The notes below the pieces were generated by a model. The model made no database searches. It was not told where the DNA came from and was given only the letters and a program-made list of their open reading frames with translations. Shown in pieces: positions 7,538-16,958 of a stretch of DNA of 64,000 nt. The stretch covers positions 3,162,001 through 3,226,000 of the forward strand of contig NZ_CP034159.1 of assembly GCF_003860585.1 (NCBI RefSeq), written 5' to 3'. Made by a program: the position numbers and the translations under genes. Every line of letters starts with the position of its first letter. The first letter of the stretch is position 1. The DNA comes from Kaistella carnis (GTDB lineage: Bacteria > Bacteroidota > Bacteroidia > Flavobacteriales > Weeksellaceae).

Positions 7538-9382
7538 TTACTTACTCAATGCTTTACTTACTCGTTCTTCATTAATCAAAATATCTCTGAACAATACATG
7601 TGGAAAAACATTGTATTTAGAATTCTTAAATGATTCAAATATTTGAGCCAATGTTGAGGATGTTATTAGAGACAAGTTCATTTCAGTGTCCATTTCACAG
7701 TCGTAAACAAAGTCATCACTAAACTCTGGCGCAACAAGTAGAATTTTCACGATGCGAAGATTGTTTTTTAAAGCTAAATTTTGATATGATTTTAGTTGTC
7801 TGGAAACATAACTGAATTTATTGTAACCTTTCTCTTTAATGGTTTTACATTCAATAATTATAATTTCACTATTGCCCAAATTTAGTAGGACATCAATCAT
7901 ATCTTTCTGAGTATTCAACTCATTTTTTAATTTTTCATCAACATTAAATCCTAGGCCTGTAAAAATTATCCTCGTTAACTCCTCAAACTTTAATCCTAAC
8001 TCACTTTCTTTAATTTGAATTCCATTCTCTTTTAAAAGATTTAAATTGCGATATCCAACATTTGCATAGTTTTCCATGTAAAGATTTTCAACATCTTTGT
8101 AGTGCTCTAAAATGTTCAAGATATCATCACCACGCTGCTTTACTCCATTATCTTTTATAAATTGCGTCAAATCTACTTTCGAAATTAAATCTAAAATGTC
8201 TCTAGGCTTAATGTTATAATCAAGCAAAAATGAAGCATTTAAGACGTACTCATCTTGAAGTTCAAATTGCTCTTTAATCTCTTTATTTAATTTTGGCAAT
8301 GAAACATTTAATTCAGTTAACATTTTATCATAGCCATCATGTGATATTCCAACTTTATCATCTTTTTCGATAGCGTTAAAATATTCGATTAAACTTCCTA
8401 TTTTATCTTCTAGTGTGTTCCCTTTTAAATTTTCTATACCAAGACCTTTTTCAATAACTTCTGCTAAAAATTTCTTCTTTTCAGTAAGTGAAATGCCTTC
8501 TTTGTAAATCTCATTTTTAAGGATAGAACTAAGCGAAACTCCGTCATTAATAATCTTCTCAATTTTTTCAGTTATTGACATTTTTCGATCAATATTATGG
8601 TTTTTTGCAATTTGATTAATGATCGGTTCTCTAAATAGTTTAAGAGTTCTTCTGTAGAACTTCTCTGCTACTTCTTTTTCTCTAATATTGCGCAGTAGTC
8701 GGACTATTTCATCTGCAACATAGATGCAACTATCTTTTTTGGAGAAAAATAAGATTCCCATATTTTTCAGATGATTAACCACTTCCTGAATTTCAATTTT
8801 CTTTATTGGTAGAACTGAGTAGTTGATAAATTTAATTTCCTCTTGAGAAAGATCAAGCTGTTTTGCTAAAGTTAAAATGATTGAGAGTTCATCAGAATTT
8901 ACTTTTGTTTCCCTGTTATTTGAGACGTCATTATGAAAAGCAGTATAAAGACAGTTTTTGTAAATTCTGTAATCTCTTTTTCTGTGTTCGGAAATTTCCG
9001 ATTTTTCACTTTCTAAGTCTGTATTGAGTTCTTTTATCTTAATCTTTAAGTTCTTAATTTCATTTTCGTAAAGTCTAGAAAACCAATCTTGTTTCATAAT
9101 GCAATTTCCATCTCGAATAATGATATCAATTAGAATGTCTAACTGAGAATTGGCTTCATTAAATTCGCAAATAATATGCTCTTTAAATTCCTCTGATATT
9201 AAATTGAAAATATTTACAATATTGATATTATCTGCGTTCTTTAGACCTTTATCAGAATTACTTAACAGTTTTTCAATGTCTTTAGCGTTTTTTGGATTTT
9301 TTGAAATTTTATTATCTATTATTTTTATAAAAGAGTTTTTCTCCAAAGATCCCAATTTATCTAAAATTTTTTCAAGTTTCAT
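7538..9382 (-). CDS. PD-(D/E)XK nuclease-like protein, possible defence gene
   Basis: This 614-residue protein is rich in Lys, Asn, Ile and Glu and has no membrane segment. A heptad-like stretch near residues 105-135 looks coiled-coil. The C-terminal part shows a restriction-endonuclease core: E467/E468 in KFEELTRIIF, D497 in DMIDVLLNLG and the E511-x-K513 pair in IIIIECKT, followed by a helix with a Gln (YVSRQLKSY). This order is that of Mrr/type IV-like PD-(D/E)XK enzymes. The N-terminal 450 residues match nothing I recognise, though residues 140-245 have a helical TerB-like character. The gene is strongly AT-rich and stands alone, which suggests acquisition. A role in DNA defence is inference. 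Confidence 0.7.
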   Translation of the reverse strand: MKLEKILDKLGSLEKNSFIKIIDNKISKNPKNAKDIEKLLSNSDKGLKNADNINIVNIFNLISEEFKEHIICEFNEANSQLDILIDIIIRDGNCIMKQDWFSRLYENEIKNLKIKIKELNTDLESEKSEISEHRKRDYRIYKNCLYTAFHNDVSNNRETKVNSDELSIILTLAKQLDLSQEEIKFINYSVLPIKKIEIQEVVNHLKNMGILFFSKKDSCIYVADEIVRLLRNIREKEVAEKFYRRTLKLFREPIINQIAKNHNIDRKMSITEKIEKIINDGVSLSSILKNEIYKEGISLTEKKKFLAEVIEKGLGIENLKGNTLEDKIGSLIEYFNAIEKDDKVGISHDGYDKMLTELNVSLPKLNKEIKEQFELQDEYVLNASFLLDYNIKPRDILDLISKVDLTQFIKDNGVKQRGDDILNILEHYKDVENLYMENYANVGYRNLNLLKENGIQIKESELGLKFEELTRIIFTGLGFNVDEKLKNELNTQKDMIDVLLNLGNSEIIIIECKTIKEKGYNKFSYVSRQLKSYQNLALKNNLRIVKILLVAPEFSDDFVYDCEMDTEMNLSLITSSTLAQIFESFKNSKYNVFPHVLFRDILINEERVSKALSK

Positions 9383-9524
9383 CTTATGTTTTATTTATGT
9401 TGATTATTTTTAATCGTATTGCCAAATGATTTATTAATATTGTAAAAGCTAAAATAGGCAATATTTCTCAAAGAGCATTTATGGATTTTTTAGGTTTTTA
9501 CAATTTAATTCTTGTGATAAATCA

Positions 9525-9553
9525 AAAAAAACACGCCTTCCGACGTGTTTTAA
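9525..9553 (-). terminator. Rho-independent terminator of the transketolase genes
   Basis: The inverted repeat AAAACACG / CGTGTTTT around an 8-nt loop, with an A-run that reads as T on the minus strand, lies 20 bp beyond the stop codon of the transketolase C-terminal gene. Confidence 0.75.
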
Positions 9554-9572
9554 AATAATATTTCAAAAGAAA

Positions 9573-10520
9573 TTATCTCTTCATAATTCTCTTCACTGCT
9601 GCTTGAACAGCGTCCGAATCGATTCCGTACTTTTTCATGAGTTCTGCTGGTGTGGCAGATTCTCCGAACGTATCGTTTACGGCTACGAATTCCTGAATGG
9701 TTGGTCTTTTTCTGGACAACATTCCGGCCACGGATTCTCCTAAACCTCCGATGTAGTTGTGTTCTTCGGCTGTTACGATTCTTCCTGTTTTTTCTACCGA
9801 TTTTAAGATGATCTCTTCGTCTAAAGGTTTGATCGTGTGAATGTTGATCACTTCACAAGAAATTCCTTCTTTCTCTAAAGCATCTGCCGCCAACAAAGAT
9901 TCCCAAACTAAATGTCCGGTTGCGACGATGGTGACGTCGGTTCCTTCCTGAAGCATAATTCCTTTTCCGATTTCGAAAGGCATATCTTCCGGAATAAATA
10001 CGGGAACAACTGGTCGTCCGAATCTTAAATAAACGGGGCCGTCGAAATCTGCGATGGCAAGAGTTGCTGCTTTGGTTTGGTTATAATCACAAGTGTTGAT
10101 TACGGTCATACCGGGAAGCATTTTCATCATTCCGATGTCTTCTAAAACTTGGTGTGTTGCACCATCTTCACCCAAAGTTAATCCGGCGTGGGAGGCACAA
10201 ATTTTTACATTTTTGTTGGAGTAAGCAATTGACTGACGAATCTGGTCATAAACTCTGGAAGTAGAGAAGTTCGCGAAAGTTCCGGTAAAAGGAATTTTTC
10301 CGTTGATTGTTAAACCGGCGGCGATTCCCATCATGTTGGCTTCTGCGATCCCGACCTGGAAAAAACGTTCCGGTGCTTTTTCAATGAATTTCTCCATTTT
10401 TAAGGATCCGATAAGGTCGGCGCAAAGTGCGACGACATTTGGGTTTTTATCTGCCAATTCTGCTAATCCAGCGCCGAATCCGCTTCTTGTATCTTTTTGT
10501 TCTGTGTATGTATATTTCAT
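9573..10520 (-). CDS. Transketolase, C-terminal (pyrimidine-binding) subunit
   Basis: This 315-residue protein matches the C-terminal half of transketolase: the pyrimidine-binding domain (about residues 1-165) and the C-terminal domain (about 185-310). Key pieces are RFFQVGIAEANMMGIAAGL, with the conserved glutamate of the TPP-binding site, then SHAGLTLGEDGATHQ and LRFGRP. It transfers two-carbon units between sugar phosphates in the pentose phosphate pathway, together with the N-terminal subunit encoded upstream at 10852-11703. Split transketolases are normal in many Bacteroidetes and archaea. A 331-bp gap holding a repeat separates the two halves. Confidence 0.92.
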   Translation of the reverse strand: MKYTYTEQKDTRSGFGAGLAELADKNPNVVALCADLIGSLKMEKFIEKAPERFFQVGIAEANMMGIAAGLTINGKIPFTGTFANFSTSRVYDQIRQSIAYSNKNVKICASHAGLTLGEDGATHQVLEDIGMMKMLPGMTVINTCDYNQTKAATLAIADFDGPVYLRFGRPVVPVFIPEDMPFEIGKGIMLQEGTDVTIVATGHLVWESLLAADALEKEGISCEVINIHTIKPLDEEIILKSVEKTGRIVTAEEHNYIGGLGESVAGMLSRKRPTIQEFVAVNDTFGESATPAELMKKYGIDSDAVQAAVKRIMKR

Positions 10521-10851
10521 GACTTTTTTAGTGTTTTGGTTTCTCGAATTACTTCGAATTTTGATTGATGTTCCGTAAATAAATTACTAAAATTTTTTTA
10601 ACGCAAAGGGCGCAAGGTTTTTTTATAAATATGCTTTTAATTACGTTCGCAAAGGCGTTTCACTTAGCAAGGTTCGCAAAGAATTTAATTTATTGCTATT
10701 CACGGAAATTTACTTTTAATAACGAGTTTTCTAATTATAACTCATCTGCAGCCCGACTTGAACGGAGCTCTTTTTTATTGGTGGCTGAGCCTGTCGAAGC
10801 CAGCAATAAAAAAAGCGGGAGTGGAAGGCGGAAATGTCTGCCTAATTGAGT
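10521..10851. other. 331-bp spacer between the transketolase halves
   Basis: I see no gene here. It holds CGCAAAG-type short repeats (10597-10617 and 10650-10681), a 67-bp AT-rich stretch, and a copy of the dispersed intergenic repeat at 10746-10831. The 72-codon frame on the plus strand (10631-10849) is composed of these repeats and is not taken as a gene. Confidence 0.6.
10746..10831 (+). repeat. Dispersed intergenic repeat, copy A1
   Basis: The left arm is GCCCGACTTGAACGGAGCTC and the right arm is AGCGGGAGTGGAAGGCGG. Between them lies the inverted pair TTTTTTATTGGTGGCT / AGCCAGCAATAAAAAA. The centre (10783-10801) is GGCTGAGCCTGTCGAAGCC, a motif familiar from widespread bacterial extragenic palindromes. 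Copies A2 and A3 carry the same arms with different centres and the opposite orientation. Confidence 0.85.
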
Positions 10852-11703
10852 TTAGTAATCAGCCGGCGCTTCTAAATACAATTGTTTGAAAGCGTTATCC
10901 AGTTGCTCATCGCTAGGCGCTTTTCCGTGCCATGCGTGAGTTCCCATCATAAAATCTACACCATGTCCCATTTCGGTATGCAATAGAATACACACGGGTT
11001 TTCCCTGACCGGTTTCTGCTTTTGCTCTTTCCAGAATCGCGATTACGGCTTCTAAATCGTTTCCGTTTTTCTCGTTCAAAACGATCCAGCCAAATGCTTC
11101 CATTTTTGCGTGTAGATTTCCTAAATCTAAAACATCATCGGTGTCGCCATCAATCTGACGTCCGTTGTAGTCAATGGTTGTAATTAAATTATCTACTTTT
11201 TTAGCAGCGGCAAACATAAATGCTTCCCAGTTTTGACCTTCCTGCAATTCGCCATCGCCTTGTAATACATAGACCAAGCTTTCATCACCGTCTAATTTTT
11301 TACCTAAAGCGGCACCAATCGCAACCGACAATCCCTGACCCAAAGACCCCGAAGCGACTCTGACTCCCGGAAGATCGTCATGCGTGGTTGGATGTCCCTG
11401 CAATCTGGTTCCCAATTTTCTAAACGTTGCCAATTCTGCAACGGGGAAAAAATCGAATCTCGCTAAAGTGGAGTAGAACACGGGCGAAATGTGTCCGTTG
11501 GAAAGAAAGAAAAGATCTTCGTTTTTTCCTTCCATGGTGAAAGGGAGTTTGTAGTTCATGACTTTCCCGTACAATGCGGTGAAGTATTCGGTACAGCCCA
11601 AACTTCCGCCCGGATGCCCTGAATTAACGGCGTGAACCATTCTTAAAATGTCTCTTCTAATCTGTGTGGTAAGAGATTTCAGCTCTTCAGTAGATTTACT
11701 CAT
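10852..11703 (-). CDS. Transketolase, N-terminal (TPP-binding) subunit
   Basis: This 283-residue protein corresponds to the N-terminal PP domain of transketolase. It shows HAVNSGHPGGSLGC near the start, the thiamine-diphosphate motif GDGELQEGQNWEAF (about 150-163) and DYNGRQIDGDT, which belong to the Mg-TPP-binding GDG(X)nN pattern. HTEMGHGVDFM is also typical. It should form a heteromer with the C-terminal subunit at 9573-10520. The N-terminal gene comes first in transcription. Whether one transcript crosses the repeat-bearing 331-bp gap is open. Confidence 0.92.
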   Translation of the reverse strand: MSKSTEELKSLTTQIRRDILRMVHAVNSGHPGGSLGCTEYFTALYGKVMNYKLPFTMEGKNEDLFFLSNGHISPVFYSTLARFDFFPVAELATFRKLGTRLQGHPTTHDDLPGVRVASGSLGQGLSVAIGAALGKKLDGDESLVYVLQGDGELQEGQNWEAFMFAAAKKVDNLITTIDYNGRQIDGDTDDVLDLGNLHAKMEAFGWIVLNEKNGNDLEAVIAILERAKAETGQGKPVCILLHTEMGHGVDFMMGTHAWHGKAPSDEQLDNAFKQLYLEAPADY

Positions 11704-11813
11704 TATTTTGATTTATTTGCAGGCGAATTTAGTGATTTTTGATGGGTTTCAAAAATGGGCGAAATGAAAAAATTTTGTTTAGAAGTCTCGCCTGAAATTG
11801 TGGAAAATTGATC

Positions 11814-13157
11814 TTAAGGATAAAAAGTATATTCTAAAAGCACTTTTTTAATTCTGCAGTTGTTGAGAAAATCGATGGAAGTTAGAAGGTTTTTACCATT
11901 CAAATGGTAAGTGGCTTCCAGTTTGAGTTTTTCATTTTCTCCATCCTCGTTATTTGCAAAGTATTCTTCATAAAGCTGATCGCTTTTTTTGAGAATTTTG
12001 TACTCTTTTTGCTGCAAAATTTTACCATCCTGAAACGAAGTGTAGGTATAAGTGAAGGGAAAAACCCACGGATCACTGCTGCAGTTACTTGTCCAGATTT
12101 TGCCATCGATATAATATTTCACGCAATCTTTTTCTAATTTGTCCTCGGTGAAAGAATTGTCCTCGGCATTTTGATCTCCTGACATCATCATGAAAGATTT
12201 ACGAAGAAGATGATCGCCGCTCAAAGTATAAATTTCAGTTTCATCGGCATCACCCACATTTTTTTGCATGATCATTTGGTCGTTGCTGTAATTTATTTTG
12301 GTCGTGTGCAACGCACCTTTGATTTCAGAAAGCCTGTTGTTTTTATAAATAAATGTGGTGTTACTGGAGATTTTTCCAGATTTATCATATTGAATGTTTG
12401 AAGTTGGCTGACCGGCTGTATTCAGTTCTTTTTTCTCAAAAAGCATTTTTTTTCCATTCCCCAAAATAAAGGTGGTCGTTATTGATTTTACTTTTTCTTG
12501 CGATCTGTTGAAGATCATGGATTCCTTTTCGATGAGCGCCATTTCGGGAACAGAACCGATCTGCAAAAAGGCATTCATGACCAACTTAGACTTGTCGGTG
12601 AAATTATCTTTGCTTAAAAGTTCGGCAATTTCTTTTTTGTAATTCGTAGTAGTGGTCACATAAGACGATTGTTTTTTAAGGCCCAATTGCGCCGCAACAA
12701 ATTCGGTTGCATTTTTCTTACCTTCTTGTACCACTGCAGATTTCTTCAGATCGCCGCTCCAGAAAGCCGTTGCCTGAAAAGTGTTTCCTTTTCCCGACAA
12801 ATCCAAATATTCCCCGTTTTCAAAAAGCAGATACGTGTACCGCACGATTTTTTTCAGTTGAAAATCGGTTTTTTTAAAATTTTTCCGGAGTTCATTTTCT
12901 TCCTGATCTTCGGGAGACATTAAACCTTCACCTTGACTTTGATCAATGTCGATAAGGAATACGGAAGGTTTTCCACTTTTTATTTCAAGAGTATCAACGG
13001 CGTAATCATTTTAAAATTCGTCGCCACTCGTCATACTTACAACTGCAGCTTATATCGGTGTTTTTGGTTTAGAATTTTTCTTCTGCGGTGATTTTTTCTG
13101 CGCCTGAAGACTTAGTGAGAAAAAAATGATAAGGGAAGTGGACATTATTTTGAGCAT
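11814..13157 (-). pseudogene. Secreted hypothetical protein with a broken 5' region
   Basis: The longest intact frame runs from ATG 12920 to 11814 (368 residues, starting MSPEDQEENELRKN) and has no signal peptide. Upstream in the same frame, an ATG at 13157 opens a good signal peptide (STSLIIFFSLSLQAQ), but TAA stops at 13050-13052 and 13011-13013 separate the two parts. Between the stops another frame reads DISCSCKYDEWRRILK, after which NDYAVDTLEIKSGK rejoins the main frame. Two compensating frame changes near an A5 run and a T4/A4 run would restore one protein of roughly 447 residues. It is either decaying or mis-assembled. The family is not recognised, and the mature part looks beta-rich. 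Confidence 0.65.
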
Positions 13158-13248
13158 TGTTTTAAATTATTTTAAGAATTGGTATTGAAGGAATGCGTTC
13201 TTAAATAGAAAAATTAAAGTCTGTACATATTATCAGATTTGAAAATTT

Positions 13249-13785
13249 TTAGCAACCTTCATTCATATACACATTCACTTCTGTGACCACATTATTGATC
13301 AATGTGAAAGATAAGTTCGTGCCCGCATCGTTATCGGTCAGCACAAAATTGCTCATTGTAGATGATAGTTTTTCGGTTTTTTCATCCCACATTTGGTTCA
13401 CGGAGAAATTGGGGTAATTTTTATACGCGTCTAATAATTCTTCTTTGGTGCTGCCAACGCCCATGCCGCTTTTTGTACGGAATTTTTTACTGGTGGTCGA
13501 CAAAGAATAGATTTGATAGCCCCGTAGTTTTTCTCCCGCATCATCCCATGTTTCCATGATGGTGATTCCAATGATTTCGCCGTTATAATTCACCTTATTT
13601 TTTTTGTTGTACTCATTTGGGCCATTGTAGACAACTAGTTTAGATTTGGTGAATTGCTCTGCGGCTTTATCTTTCATGCCGATGGTGAAAGGACCAATTC
13701 GTAAAGTGGAAATATCGAAGTTGTCTTGTGCGAATGACTGGATCATCCCAAAGAGGAACATGCTAAGTATTAATAATTTTTTCAT
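13249..13785 (-). CDS. Secreted hypothetical protein
   Basis: The product is 178 residues with a clear Sec signal peptide (MKKLLILSMFLFGMIQSFAQ, cleavage after AQ at about 20). The mature protein is small, beta-rich and has one Cys at the very end (NEGC). The segments LRIGPFTIGMKDKAAEQ and GVGSTKEELLDAY resemble small repeat modules seen in secreted Bacteroidetes proteins in which a gene-specific threshold pattern (G.G.S..E...Y) recurs. I do not recognise a named family. It lies just upstream of the frame-broken secreted protein gene on the same strand, so the two may be functionally linked. Confidence 0.65.
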   Translation of the reverse strand: MKKLLILSMFLFGMIQSFAQDNFDISTLRIGPFTIGMKDKAAEQFTKSKLVVYNGPNEYNKKNKVNYNGEIIGITIMETWDDAGEKLRGYQIYSLSTTSKKFRTKSGMGVGSTKEELLDAYKNYPNFSVNQMWDEKTEKLSSTMSNFVLTDNDAGTNLSFTLINNVVTEVNVYMNEGC

Positions 13786-13885
13786 GGTGATTTGGTTTTA
13801 TGGTTAATCGTTTTTCGGTGCTAAAGTAGGGATTTTTTGAAGAGTTTTGAAATGGAGAATTCGAGTGGTTAAATCGGATGTTTTA

Positions 13886-15121
13886 TTATGTCAAACGTTC
13901 ACAATCTGTTTTATTGACAACTCTATCTCTATATTTCTTCTTATCATTAAAGTTTCTTGAAATATTTTGAACTATTTCTGTGTAATTATCGCTGCCATCT
14001 GGCCTTTTGTGAAAGAATGGCTTTACAGATTTACAGTTGTCATGTTCAAAAATCGTATTGAGCATTGTTCTATCTGAAATTCCACAAGAATGACCTACGA
14101 TAAAGACTTGATATTCCTCTGAATCAATAAATTCTAAAAACTTTTTATAATTGCGTGTTTGTAAGTAAGCAATTGACTTGAAATTCTCTAAATAACGATT
14201 ATCGTTAAGGTTTTCGAAATGTTTATATTTTTCATCGACATCATCACCGAATCCGAATATTACCGGTTTATCTTTGTTCAATAATTCACCATGAATATTA
14301 ACAAGATTTTCGTATCGACTATCTATATAATATTTAAGAGAATCAGTGTAATTGAAATTTAAGAATAGAGTTTGTTTTGGATCTAATTTAAATATTTCAA
14401 TAGAACTTTTAGTATGTAGATCATCAACTCTTGCTTTTAGAAAATTGATAGTTTCTATTTCTGAATTTTCATTACTTTGAAATTCTAGAAATAATTTTTG
14501 AAATCTTCTTGACTCTAAAGATATATCATTTTGTAAATTTAATTTTTCAAACTGAATTCCTAAATATTTTTCAACTTCATTTAAAATCTTTGATTGCGAT
14601 TCTTGAATAAAATCCTTCAGATAAAATCTCTCAAAAATTAAATTTTTAATTCGTTCTTTCGGAATCAGTGTTAGATTAATTTTTTTTAGGTAATCTATAA
14701 ATAGATTTTTTACTACACTAAAGTCTCTATTTAAAGCATCAATTGAATAATTAGAATCGCTGCATCTGTCTAATAATTGATAATATTCGTTTTCAATATC
14801 TACCCAATTTCTGATTGATTTATGGTCATTTATATGAGTAAAAAAACGATTATGAATTGAAAGGTTATAATTATAAGTCTGCAAACATTGTTTAAAAGTT
14901 TCAAAGTTAGTCACAGGCATTCGTGATAAGAACGATAATTCTAAACTATCTGTATTTTCGACTTTAATAACATCATCTTTATAATAACGGCTCTGTCGAT
15001 TCGCAGAATTAGTCATTGTTGAAACGATAGATGACCAGAAATCATCGATAAAATCGTTATAACTGGTTTTTAATCCATGTGCTAAATCGAAACCATTTCC
15101 TACTAAAATTAATCTATTCAT
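13886..15121 (-). CDS. AbiH family protein (phage abortive infection)
   Basis: The product has 411 residues from ATG 15121. A 24-residue in-frame extension to 15193 does not fit, because AbiH proteins begin MNRLILVGNGFDLAHGLKTSY exactly as here. The GNGFD.AHG..T.Y motif, NWVDIENEYY and a late LNFNYTDSLKYY plus NIHGEL segment define the family. In Lactococcus, AbiH protects against phage infection. The gene is more AT-rich than its neighbours and sits alone between housekeeping genes, typical of a one-gene defence cargo. Its biochemical mechanism is not established in the family. Confidence 0.85.
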   Translation of the reverse strand: MNRLILVGNGFDLAHGLKTSYNDFIDDFWSSIVSTMTNSANRQSRYYKDDVIKVENTDSLELSFLSRMPVTNFETFKQCLQTYNYNLSIHNRFFTHINDHKSIRNWVDIENEYYQLLDRCSDSNYSIDALNRDFSVVKNLFIDYLKKINLTLIPKERIKNLIFERFYLKDFIQESQSKILNEVEKYLGIQFEKLNLQNDISLESRRFQKLFLEFQSNENSEIETINFLKARVDDLHTKSSIEIFKLDPKQTLFLNFNYTDSLKYYIDSRYENLVNIHGELLNKDKPVIFGFGDDVDEKYKHFENLNDNRYLENFKSIAYLQTRNYKKFLEFIDSEEYQVFIVGHSCGISDRTMLNTIFEHDNCKSVKPFFHKRPDGSDNYTEIVQNISRNFNDKKKYRDRVVNKTDCERLT

Positions 15122-15196
15122 CAATTGCGTTTGTATAAAAATAGAAAAATCGATTGAGCTTTCAACCGATTTTAAATATTTAGTTTTCAACAATGC

Positions 15197-16633
15197 TTAT
15201 TTCTTCCGAATCAACCACAATCCAAAGAACGTAATCAATCCATTAATAATCAACAACTCCAGACCAATTTTGAAATCACCGAAAAAGTTCTCTTGGTATT
15301 TATCGATCAAAAACGAAATAACCGGCGAAGCGATACAAACATAAGGAACCCATTTGTCCTTCACCTGGAATTTGGTGAAAATTCCGAACGCAAACAATCC
15401 GAGTAGTGGTCCATAGGTAAATCCAGCCATTTTCAGAATCAAACCGATCATCGAATTGTCATTGATCAATTTGAAAATAATAACCATGACCAAAAAGGCA
15501 AACGCCACAATCAAGTGAACTCTCTTTCTGAATTTCTCCTGCTCTTTTTGGGAAATTGGTTTTTCTCTCAACCCAAAAACATCAATACACAGTGACGAAG
15601 TTAAAGCCGTCATCGCGCCATCTGCACTTGGGAACAGCGCTGAAATTAAAGCCACAATAAAGATGATGGAAATAAATGGAGGCATATGATTCAAGGCGAT
15701 ATCCGGGAACAATTGATCTCCGGAACTTGCCACATGTTCTGTGTTTCCATAAAGGTGCAAAAGTCCACCCATAAACAGGAATAGGGAAATAACAACAACC
15801 AGAATAAATCCTAGCGTGACCATATTTTTCTGCGAATCTTTCAGTTTGGTTACCGACAAGGATTTCTGCATCATTTCCTGATCAATTCCGGTCATTGTAA
15901 TGGTGATAAAAGCACCGGCTAAAATCTGTTTAAAAAAGAAAGCTTTGCTGTTTACATCCGTATTGAAAACCTCGGTATAGCCCAGTTTATTCATTTCGGA
16001 AATACTTTCCATGAAGTTTAAATCCAGATGCTTCATCATATAAACCGAGCAAATGATCAATCCCAGAAGCATACACGTTGTTTGCAAAGTATCGGTCCAG
16101 ACAATGGTTTTTACGCCACCTTCATAAGTATACAGAATGATCATTCCCAAAATAACCAGTGTCGTCACAATAAACGGAACCCCTAGACTGTCTAAAATGG
16201 TGAGCTGCAGAATATTCACCACCAAATATAATCTCGCCGTTGCACCTACCAAACGCGAAACGATGAAGATCCAGGCTCCGGATTTGTAAGAAAGTTTCCC
16301 CATTCGCTGTTGCAGATAACCGTAAATAGAGGTCAGTTTTAAGCGGTAATAAAGGGGGAGAAGCACGTATGCGATGACGATATATCCTATCAAATAACCA
16401 ATTGTAATTTGCAGATAATGAAATTGATCTGCGCCAACAGCTCCCGGAACCGACACGAAAGTCACGCCCGAAAGCGAGGTTCCGATCATTCCAAACGCAA
16501 CAAGCATCCAGTTGCTTTTTCGGTTTCCAATAAAAAAACTTTCGTTGTTACTGCCTTTTCCGGTTCGGTAAGCGACCCAAAGTAAAAGTGCAAAATACGC
16601 AATAATGATCAACAGCAACACGAGTGGATTCAT
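15197..16633 (-). CDS. Sodium:solute symporter (SSS family)
   Basis: This 478-residue membrane protein starts at ATG 16633; the upstream ATG at 16657 adds eight polar residues. It has about 13 hydrophobic helices from MNPLVLLLIIIAYFALLLW to the C-terminus. SSS features are NESFFIGNRKSNWMLVAFGMIG with GTSLSGVTFVSVPG, and GYLIGYIVIAY. The Na+-binding helix FIVALISALFPSADGAMTAL is present. It imports a small solute with Na+. The substrate cannot be told from sequence. It lies 75 bp upstream of the AbiH start with no sign of a functional link. Confidence 0.88.
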   Translation of the reverse strand: MNPLVLLLIIIAYFALLLWVAYRTGKGSNNESFFIGNRKSNWMLVAFGMIGTSLSGVTFVSVPGAVGADQFHYLQITIGYLIGYIVIAYVLLPLYYRLKLTSIYGYLQQRMGKLSYKSGAWIFIVSRLVGATARLYLVVNILQLTILDSLGVPFIVTTLVILGMIILYTYEGGVKTIVWTDTLQTTCMLLGLIICSVYMMKHLDLNFMESISEMNKLGYTEVFNTDVNSKAFFFKQILAGAFITITMTGIDQEMMQKSLSVTKLKDSQKNMVTLGFILVVVISLFLFMGGLLHLYGNTEHVASSGDQLFPDIALNHMPPFISIIFIVALISALFPSADGAMTALTSSLCIDVFGLREKPISQKEQEKFRKRVHLIVAFAFLVMVIIFKLINDNSMIGLILKMAGFTYGPLLGLFAFGIFTKFQVKDKWVPYVCIASPVISFLIDKYQENFFGDFKIGLELLIINGLITFFGLWLIRKK

Positions 16634-16771
16634 AGAATTTGTTTTATAAATTTCCACAAATATAGTTTTTTTTGAGAGGATTTGGGTGCAGGCTTTAGGG
16701 TGTAGAAAAGGAAATCATTATTTTTTTTGCCACCTGTTTAAGTTTTTTGATTTGGTGCTTTTTATTTTTTG

Positions 16772-16893
16772 GGGTGCCTTTTTCCGCCTTCCGTTCCCGC
16801 TTTTTTAATTGCCGGCTGATTTTCCGCAGGCTGAATTTGACACTATGAGTTCAGCCATCAATTAAAAAGAGCTCCACTCAAGTCGGGGCGCAG
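16772..16893 (-). repeat. Dispersed intergenic repeat, copy A2
   Basis: Read on the minus strand, the arms are GCCCCGACTTGAGTGGAGCT and AGCGGGAACGGAAGGCGG, the same as A1 and A3. The inner inverted pair is TTTTTAATTGATGGCTGA / AATCAGCCGGCAATTAAAAA, with a different centre from A1. Confidence 0.85.
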
Positions 16894-16924
16894 GTTTTTA
16901 CTTCTTTTAAATCTCAGGCACAAA

Positions 16925-16958
16925 AAAAGACCTTTAATATTTATACAAAAGGTTCTTT
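16925..16958 (-). terminator. Hairpin terminator downstream of the GNAT gene
   Basis: The stem AAAGACCTTT / AAAGGTTCTTT (one mismatch) leads on the minus strand into a T-run. It is about 115 bp beyond the stop at 17074 and may end the MFS-TMEM175-GNAT transcript. Confidence 0.5.

Noticed and set aside
10631..10849. Plus-strand 72-codon frame in the transketolase spacer
   Set aside because: It is composed of the CGCAAAG motifs and repeat A1; no support as a protein.
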